From NCBI GenBank assembly GCA_012845835.1, contig JABAKD010000009.1, forward strand, positions 17,185,318 through 17,249,317: a DNA stretch of 64,000 bases, read 5' to 3'. How positions within the stretch are numbered: position 1 is the stretch's first letter; every line of letters begins with the position of its first letter. This stretch comes from Undaria pinnatifida (lineage: Eukaryota > Sar > Phaeophyceae > Laminariales > Alariaceae). The notes under the pieces were generated by a model. That model was not told where the DNA came from. It searched no databases and was given only the letters and a program-made list of their open reading frames with translations. A program made the position numbers and the translations under genes. Shown one piece after another: positions 33,707 through 64,000 of the stretch.

Positions 33707-35836
33707 GGCCGACAGGGAGACACGGGAGGGAGAGAGTCGGTGGTGGAGAATAACAGGCTGGATATGTTCCGGTCGCCGATGCCAGTAGCCTATCAGTCTG
33801 TCCGCAAACGTACGGACGGTTTGTGTAATACATACGCAAACCTTCCTTATATTTTCGGACAGTGTATAGTAGGCGCTGCATCATGGTGTTGTGGCGTTAC
33901 GGGGGCGGGGGGGGGGGTCGAGTGTGGAATACTTCCTTTGCTGCCAGAGTCAAACCTGTAGTTGGACGAAAGCCTCGGAGATTGATCGGCAGTAATAATG
34001 TACATAAGGGAAAATGTTGAATGGTTTAGCGTTTTTTTTATGCGATCGACCCGAAGGTGCAATTGCACGGAGATGACATTTTCCGGCTGCCAGTGAGGCT
34101 TCGTGGACGTTTTCAGGATTGCGGAATAAGTCGCCGCATCTTTTACACCTGGAGGGGGATGTATTCTTGCGACATGCCCCAGCGATGTCGTTGTTTTCTT
34201 TTGCTCTGTTTTCCTCCCTCTGCGCGACTTCAACACTTGAGTTCCACCACCTCCTGGCTATCATATAAGCTGCGCGACCAAAAGTAGCGATCCCATAAAT
34301 GGAGCGTTGAACTGGTAACTAAATTGGACTTTCCGACACAAGAGAACGTGACGACATAAACGCCGCACGCAGGCGTAGCTACGCCGTGCTCTCATTGGTG
34401 ACAAGCAAAATTGACGAGAGGGTGGGTGTGTTGTCTTTGGTCACATCTAAGTCAAGTGAAACATTTGAAAAGTACGAGATTGCCGCAACAATAACCGAAC
34501 AACCTCGAGCGTCGCAGGAAACGGAAACAACCCCCAAACTTGCGGTCTCGAAAGAGCACCTGCAGATCAAACACAGACGTTCTCACCACCACAAACTGCT
34601 GTAGCACCTGCTGACAGACAGGTGAAAGCTGGGGAATTCGAGTCCCGGTGGAAACGACAGGGGACTTTTCCGAGCGTTTTTGTGTCGCTGATGCAAGTTA
34701 GTATAGCTAACTTCAATGAAAATCAAGGAGCTGTGGGAATGCTGAACACTACCCGCGAAAAGAAAACAAGGGTATGTGCCTGGGGGGAGAAAGGAAGACT
34801 CGTGACCACGGCTTGTCCAGAAGGTCGCTCGCTGAGCATGCTCTTCTACGCGTTGAGCTGAGGGGCAAAAACGATGGCCACAACAAAAAATATAGCACCA
34901 GTGTAAAATACGCGGGTGTTGACGAACCTAATACCAAGTCGCGGGTAACGTTACGAGCGTGACTACGGCGCCGCGGTACCCGCGAAAACAAGGGGAAATA
35001 CGTGAACGAGACGGTGCTCGCCGCTGGCTCCTCAAACACGTGCCCGTCACCCACGGAATTGCCTGTAGTATGCTGTCGTCGAAGGTACGGGTATAAACGG
35101 GCAGAAGTAATAAGGCTGAACATTCCAGCCGTCGAAGGTAAGGATACGTATTATACGTCAGCAGGAGCACAGCAGTAGTCCGCGACGCCATGTCTGATAC
35201 TACAGAGCCCGTGGCACGCTCGTAACAGTAAAGCACTTCCATTCGTTAAACGCACCCGAATAGTGCAAAAGTTACTGCGGTTATTCCTTCCCCCTACCCA
35301 CTGAATCTCCCAAGTACGGCCGGGTGGGACTATAAATACATGCCTCGTACGTTGAAACGAGGGTGACGTTCTCCGCTATGTACAACTATGCACGCGACAC
35401 CAATCACCCACGCACGTTCATATCGATATAATTTATACCGGGCTTTACAGGGCTTTGAAAAACTTCTCCGAGTCTCTGCGCGTGCGGCCATAAACTACGG
35501 CACCCTGCGTGCCTGCGTTTTCACTCCCGCCCCGCAGTACGAAACACTACTACTGTTGCCGTTCGCACGCCCCACTACAAAGCTGTACAATGTCATACAG
35601 CATAACGATAATAACAATATGAACCCTTTAAGAACCGTCGAAAATATCCCACACAGTCTTCCAAGTCGTTTGTCCCCAAAAACGTGAGTGCAGTTCGAAA
35701 AGAGTTACGAGTACAACGTACAAACATGAAAAAACAAAACCAACAAAACACCGGGGCAGCAATCGGCGTCCTCCTAAACGCGGTGTCGCTGATGGGAGAA
35801 GCTATAGTTGGGAATTTGAGCCGTCAAGAAGAAAGG
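33707..35836. other. Intergenic, between convergent genes; SINE-like copy at 34610-34960
   Basis: No gene supported. About 34610-34870 contains a B-box-like GAATTCGAGTCCC, then 'gtgaccacggcttgtccagaaggtcgctcgctgagc' and 'gcgttgagctgaggggc', the same tail as the SINE-like copies at 28100-28440 and 51610-51770. The remainder shows nothing I can interpret. Confidence 0.45.
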
Positions 35837-38800
35837 TTACGCCTGCGCCGTCACGAGAACCGGCGCCACAGCCAAGGACTCGCTCTTGAGTTCGCCCTCG
35901 TCCCCTCCCTCCTCCTCCTCCTCCTCCTCCTCCTGCCGCAGCTCTGGGAGGTCACTCTGCTTTCACACGAAGAAGGTGGACGAAGCGAAAGGGTATCACA
36001 ATGATTCGGGCGGCAGGGCTTCACATATTTCGGTATTTCTATGAGCAAACGGCGACAGTAGCCAGCTGAACCGTACGAATAGTGTTTACAAATTTGTTGC
36101 CGGGTCTGATTGGGTAGCTGTTATTCGCCGAGCACCACGCAAGAGAACAATTATCCCCGGGACTTCTTCGCCCGCGGGGACGGATAAGACCAGTACCCGG
36201 ATTTATGGTCCACACGGATGGGTAAGACAAATCCTAGGGATTTCTGTGTGAGTTTGTTTCACCCAAGTTAGTTTTTTCCCAGGTTTCTGCGTGCGGCGTT
36301 CACCTTGAGCATGAAACTTCCCCAAGCGGGAAAAAAAGTTGGGCATCGCGTCTCGACCCCAATAAACACAAAACCAAAATCCAGCACGCGACTCGTGTCT
36401 CCAAAACAAGGTTGACACGGCATACCCCCTGCGACAACTTCGACACGCTTCACGACCGACCATGGCCGAAGCTCCCGGCACACCTCGCAACAACAGAAAC
36501 AGTACCCCGTTGGACGCGGGCTGTCCTCGCTGCCAAATCCAGCAATTAATAGTCCCGCAGGAGAGGAACCAACCCAACAGGACCGACTACCCGGGGTGCC
36601 CGGGGCTCCCAGACAGCTGCGCGTGGACGGGCATCAAAACCAACTGGAATACATAGAGGTATATACACTACACAGCAGTAGTACTTACCCGCTCATAAAC
36701 GCTTCTTGTTTTTGTTATCCTCCGGCGGATGGGGAAAAATGAAGCTCAAGCTCACCAAAAAGCCCCACGACAAAACTCGTAAAAAAAAACTCTTCAGAAA
36801 AAATACGACAGCTGTTTGACATGACAATGGAAAGCCGATAGTTTGGTCTAAAAGTTTGCAAACTTTTTTGGGGCTATTAACTGAAATATCCCGGGTAACG
36901 TCGCTATGGGGTAAATATTACTAAAATGTTTTCTTTTCTGGCTCTTTTTTGATCAACACTGCCACCAAACACGATTGACCTTCGATCTCGAGATAGAGAC
37001 AACCCGTGGTCACTCCTCTTCATTCCGGACAAGGCCACATGAGTGTAGGTGACAGCGCTGGAGAGTTCATCTCGATCCATGCCCTAGGGCGTGAGAGGTT
37101 GCTTGTGTTGTCCTGTGGTCTTCCGTCACATCCAGCAGTATCTTCGCGCCTGTTCTTCCTCCGGTATAGTGTGGGTCGAAACAATGGCATCACCTCCCGC
37201 GGCGGGCGGTGTTGCCATTCCGTCGCGAATAAGACTGTTTGAGTGTCCTGTGTCCTGTGCTGCGTGCTGCACCGACACTCAAACTGAACTATAACGACGG
37301 CAAAGAGGAAGAATAAGGCGTCTAGATACTCTGTAGACTGACCCTTCGTGACTGGGTGGGTGGGTGGTGACTTGGTCGAGTTCCCCATTCTTTTGTGTTT
37401 TTCGTGGCGAATTTCGGATTTTTAGTTGTGAGCTTCGGAGGGGTGAACTCGACTAGATATTGCTTCTTAGGGGTCACAGGGGTGACGTCACTCTAAGATC
37501 ATTCCTATCCCTGTTCCGGATAATCCAGCAGTATCTTCGGGCCTGTTCTTCCTCCCGTATAGTGTGGGTCGAAACAATAGCATCACCCTCGCGGCCGTTG
37601 TTGCCAACCCTCCCTTACTTTCTCCGATCGTTTCCCCGATGCGAGCCCCTTGGTGCATATTTTAGGCCTCTGGCTGGGAAATGGGCGCCTTTATTGTTTC
37701 TCTCATACTCATTTGATACAAATCGTATCACCCGTCTCCCTCAATACAATGTAGTTCTGCCCCTTGAGCTCTTGCTCAAGTCTTGGGTTTTTTTAGAAAG
37801 CCGCCCTTAACCTACTCGACTCGTGTAGGGGGATTCCTTGAATTCCATGTTGTGGATCTCGGAAATAGTCTCTACCCTGACATCTCCACTCCTACCCGGG
37901 CAGACTAACTCCCTTAGACGCATGTACGCCGAGGCCGTTCGCGGGTTTTCCCAGAACCGTTCTGTAAGTAGTGGTTGACGTCGAGTTCGCCAAGTAACGC
38001 CCGTGAAACCCCATGTCCTGACCGGAAGGAGTGCATAGAGACTCGAGTGTGCTCGCCTGCCTTCCAGGGGTGAGATTTTGGTATTGGCGGCATTGGTTTC
38101 GCTAAAAGGCTGCGTTCCGGATAATCCTCTCAAAATTTTGTTTTTCGCCCGTTGGGAGACGATAGAGAGTTTTTGTCTTAGTTTTCTACACACCAGCCGC
38201 CAAACGTGTTTTTAACAGAAGCCTGATCGGCGCCCGCCACACATCACCGGCCGCAGAGTGAGCGATCTACACCAAGAGGGGTCGGAGCTCCTAACGAGAT
38301 CGCAACATCCAGAGTTCACGAGGCTGTCGTTGATTTCGTCGAACGAAGTGTGTGGAGAACACGAAATTGCGCCGCGTCTAATCCAAGAAAGTCTCAGGCC
38401 GATGTTGGCCAAGATCGCCGCGAGAAATCGTTTTTTCCGGGAATTCTGGAAAGTTTCAAAAAAAAAATCTACCAAATTGGGTCCATGGGCGACCGTTCAG
38501 GCAAAGTTTGGGTGGGATTTTCGCGAATTTCAAACTATTGGCCTTCCATTGTCACCGTCTTATACTGCTGCTGTACCAGGTATTGAATTTAGTGTAATGA
38601 CACACCCTTTCTCAAATAAGAAATCTACCCTGAAAACAATATCTCCGGCTCTTACAAGAAAGCCCGTACCACTACTCCCGTTCTCGTTTTGCCGCACTAA
38701 GTATGGATGAGAATGTAGGTCGCCCAGCCCAGCAGACGGCGGTGGTCGTATGGTCTTGGTCTGCATTCCAGCATTGCACTTAACCGCACTATAATGGTAA

Positions 38801-39423
38801 ACCGCACTACGAAACATGTATGTTCTGGGACCGCTGTAACTGCTGTGGAAATCTGCTGACCTCACGCCAACCACGTACAAGGTATAACACGGGTGTGTAC
38901 CCACCACCGACTAATCGTTCGGGCCGTACTGGCAACCCTGCTGTTGTCAACAGAGTGTTGTCAACACAGCACCCACACTCCACACTCCACACGACAGACG
39001 AGGTAGCGTGCGACGCCCCACGCCATACGCCATTCCTCGCCCCAATGGCACGTGCCCGAATAGGCACAAAAGTTCAAAAGCGCAACGTGAAAGCTACGTG
39101 GTACACTGTCGCCACTTCGAATGCGAAGGAGACTAGACATACCCGACATCGATGCAAACTCAACTCCACGACTCAGCAGGCTTACTCACAGGAGAGGCAT
39201 GTCATAGAGAAACCAACTCTGGCACACGTAAACGCACCTCGTTGAAAACGACCCTGATCTGCAGTGTGCAGCTGGGACACGGGGCGGTGTCTTCGCCGTC
39301 GTACAGGTCCTCCAACGAAATCTCAAACTTGTCACCGCAGGGACACTCGTAGTAGTACATCTGTTCTGAGCCTTCGTACGTCATATCGGCCAGGGGCACC
39401 TCTTCGTACACAATCGAGGACAT
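35837..39423 (-). CDS. DPH3: DPH3/KTI11, CSL-type zinc-finger protein (diphthamide synthesis, Elongator)
   Basis: Exon 1 (39423-39238) encodes 62 residues beginning MSSIVYEEVPLADMTY, with the diagnostic zinc-binding pairs CPCGD and CPSC (residues about 29-52) and ISLEDLYDGED between them. DPH3 is the small electron carrier that feeds the iron-sulphur enzyme DPH1-DPH2 in diphthamide formation on elongation factor 2, and it also serves Elongator in tRNA wobble-uridine modification. It acts in the cytosol. The exon ends RVVFNE at a GTGCGT donor. The best continuation I find in phase is 35956-35837: SDLPELRQ, eight Glu, GGDEGELK and a short tail, ending TAA. It matches the yeast pattern where the fold is followed by an acidic ED-L segment. 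That makes a 101-residue protein with a 3.28-kb intron. If exon 2 is wrong, the frame read through the donor stops after 11 more codons. Confidence 0.8.
36718..36765 (+). repeat. ATCCTCCGGCGGAT dispersed element, copy
   Basis: 'tatcctccggcggatggggaaaaatgaagctcaagctcacca' corresponds to the copy at 11628-11680. It lies inside the proposed DPH3 intron. Confidence 0.6.
37125..37610 (+). repeat. Pair of ~85-bp direct repeats
   Basis: About 37130-37215 and 37518-37605 share 'catccagcagtatcttcg', 'cctgttcttcctcc' and 'gtatagtgtgggtcgaaaca' with few differences, about 390 bp apart. A third trace ('gttccggataatcc') is at 38113. Possibly remnants of a transposable element in the DPH3 intron. Confidence 0.6.
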
Positions 39424-40362
39424 GTCTCAGCTGCTCGCTGTTGTGAGCTGTGTGGTTACCACTGCGTCGCGGGCGAAAAAAAAAACACCGAACTTTGAAA
39501 CTTTGAAAGGGTTTCAGTTGCATTTGGCGGCGTTTACAAGTGGGGAATACACGACCAGGCAATCGCGCTGTTGGGAGGTGTTCTTGCCTCTTGCCCTCTC
39601 ACTTACGGGACGCAAAAGTGCTTGAGACATTTAAACCAGCTTCGGGAGGCTTGGAGCGTTACTGTGGGCACTTGGGCCCTCGTGGTGCTGAAAAAAACGA
39701 ACGGAACGGTAAGAAAAGCGATCTAAAGGTTTGCTATATTTTTGCTCGCTACTTCGCAAGATCCCCGTGTTTTTGGTAGCATTACCGTGTGTGCGACCTG
39801 CCTCGAATATAGCCTGCCTTAGCGCCCATAGGCAGTCCTTACCGCGCTTCTCTTCGTCCACCCATGCCCTTGCGAAAGCCTGCTCCGCAGTCACGCTTCG
39901 CTGCTTCTCTTCGCCCAAGTGTACGTGTCTGTATTGCATTAAATTATCACGCTTACATATTATTAGGAGGATTTTGTGTTAGCCCGGAGCACAGCGGCAG
40001 CTCCTAGTTTGTCATGCTCGTCTTGTGCTGCTGCTGCTGCTGCTCCTGCTGTTGCTGCAGCAATCCGTGTGCTATCTTCTGATACGCCTACGATACGGCC
40101 GGTTGCCACTTGCGTTGCGTCCGCTGCTGTGAAGTTGAACGGCTCAAGAAGGAGGCAATTCTGAGTTCCGCAAGTGGAAGCAAATTGCTCCCCCAGGTAC
40201 AATATGATCCATCTCCATTGGCAGTTGGTCTTGGGCCTCATCTTCCAGCATCTGTCTCGCCCTCTCCGCTCTCCGCCCGTCTGCCAATACATCAATACCT
40301 CCAGACAGGTATCACGCAACAGGTAATCTTGTCGAGCAGGGGGTGACGGCGCAGCAGGCGCG
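39424..40362. promoter_or_regulatory. Intergenic region between divergent DPH3 and ISWI genes
   Basis: DPH3 (minus) and ISWI (plus) start codons are 939 bp apart, so the promoters of both should lie here. The minus strand carries two compositionally coding-like open stretches, 39939-39870 (ending at a GTAAGG donor) and about 40200-39963 (Ala-rich from a CTG run). They have no recognisable domain and could be an untranslated DPH3 leader, a small extra gene or chance. Confidence 0.35.
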
Positions 40363-63494
<23,132 letters not shown>

Positions 63495-64000
63495 GTCAGT
63501 CAGTCAAGTCAAGCGATTAGGTCGGTAAGAGGTCAGCTGGGACACTGACACATGGCACTAATTATACTATTTTTAGTACTACTACGGCACGGTGGTTGCA
63601 CAAATATTTTTTCTCAGGCTGGGTTCTTGCTTGGGGTGCTCTGTAGGAACCTCACGCAAAAAGTGTTCCTTTGAGTAAAGACTGAAGAGGGAATTTGGTG
63701 ATGACCTAAACCATGGCTTGTTAGGTATACAAAAAAAACAAAAACAGACTGCAAAACAAGAAGGGCTAAGGAACCCCGTCGTTCAGAAAAACAAGTTTGC
63801 CCTGTACGGCTACTGCTATCGTAGCACGTGTTAGCTGTCGGTCGGTCGGTCGGTCGGTCGGTCGGTCGGTCGGTCGGTCTGTTGGTCGGTCGGTCGGTCG
63901 GTCGGTCGGTCTGTTGGTGCGCCAAGAAGGCTCTGGGTTCTGGCTGTTTTTCCATCGCTTGTGACAGACGCCGCGTGGCATTAGAGCGCTTGGTTAGATT
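63495..64000. other. ISWI intron 27 (continues past window); GGTC tetramer repeat
   Basis: After the exon 27 donor no further ISWI exon is recognisable. A (GGTC)n tract occupies 63836-63916. Confidence 0.6.

Noticed and set aside
37807-38475. Minus-strand frames (about 128 and 87 codons) and an overlapping plus frame, possibly retroelement remnants
   Set aside because: I recognise no reverse transcriptase, integrase or gag motif. They lie inside the proposed DPH3 intron.

Overview
This window looks like intron-rich eukaryotic nuclear DNA. Genes are split into many short exons (often 50-200 bases) separated by introns of a few hundred bases to over 3 kb. There are no bacterial-style operons. 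Simple repeats, small inverted-repeat elements and tRNA-derived SINE-like repeats are abundant, and interstitial TTAGGG-type telomere repeats occur. This architecture, plus an ISWI C-terminus closer to plant than animal forms and a prokaryote-type AI-2E permease, fits a photosynthetic stramenopile such as a brown alga. That placement is inference: no marker gene here proves it.

Layout. 1-10.9 kb: no convincing gene, only degenerate repeats, a perfect 109-bp palindrome and SINE-like copies. 10.9-23.2 kb (+): a 13-exon AI-2E family membrane permease. 23.2-27.1 kb: repeats only. 27.1-31.0 kb (-): a four-exon homologue of STK19 (tandem winged-helix nuclear protein). 31.3-33.7 kb (+): a three-exon, 229-residue protein I do not recognise, divergent from STK19 across about 260 bp. 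35.8-39.4 kb (-): a two-exon DPH3/KTI11 (CSL zinc finger protein). 40.4 kb to the right edge (+): an ISWI-class SNF2 chromatin remodeller with 27 reconstructed exons, running off the window, with an HMG box fused at its N-terminus. Exon joins were chosen by reading-frame continuity, splice sites and family alignment from memory; every join listed keeps phase.

Working together: three of the five genes have nuclear or translation-maintenance roles (ISWI nucleosome sliding, STK19 in transcription-coupled repair, DPH3 in diphthamide and tRNA wobble modification). They are not an operon. Two divergent pairs (STK19/unknown protein and DPH3/ISWI) may share promoters.

Most notable observations: (1) HMG box plus ISWI in one polypeptide; (2) repeated cases where an exon edge and its adjacent intron have been copied into a degenerate tandem array, five within ISWI and one at the AI-2E gene's 3' end; (3) five GC-AG introns among about 45 donors; (4) a dispersed palindromic 9-mer TACCAGGTA present at least 16 times, once apparently as an insertion within a repeat copy; (5) several MITE, foldback and SINE families.
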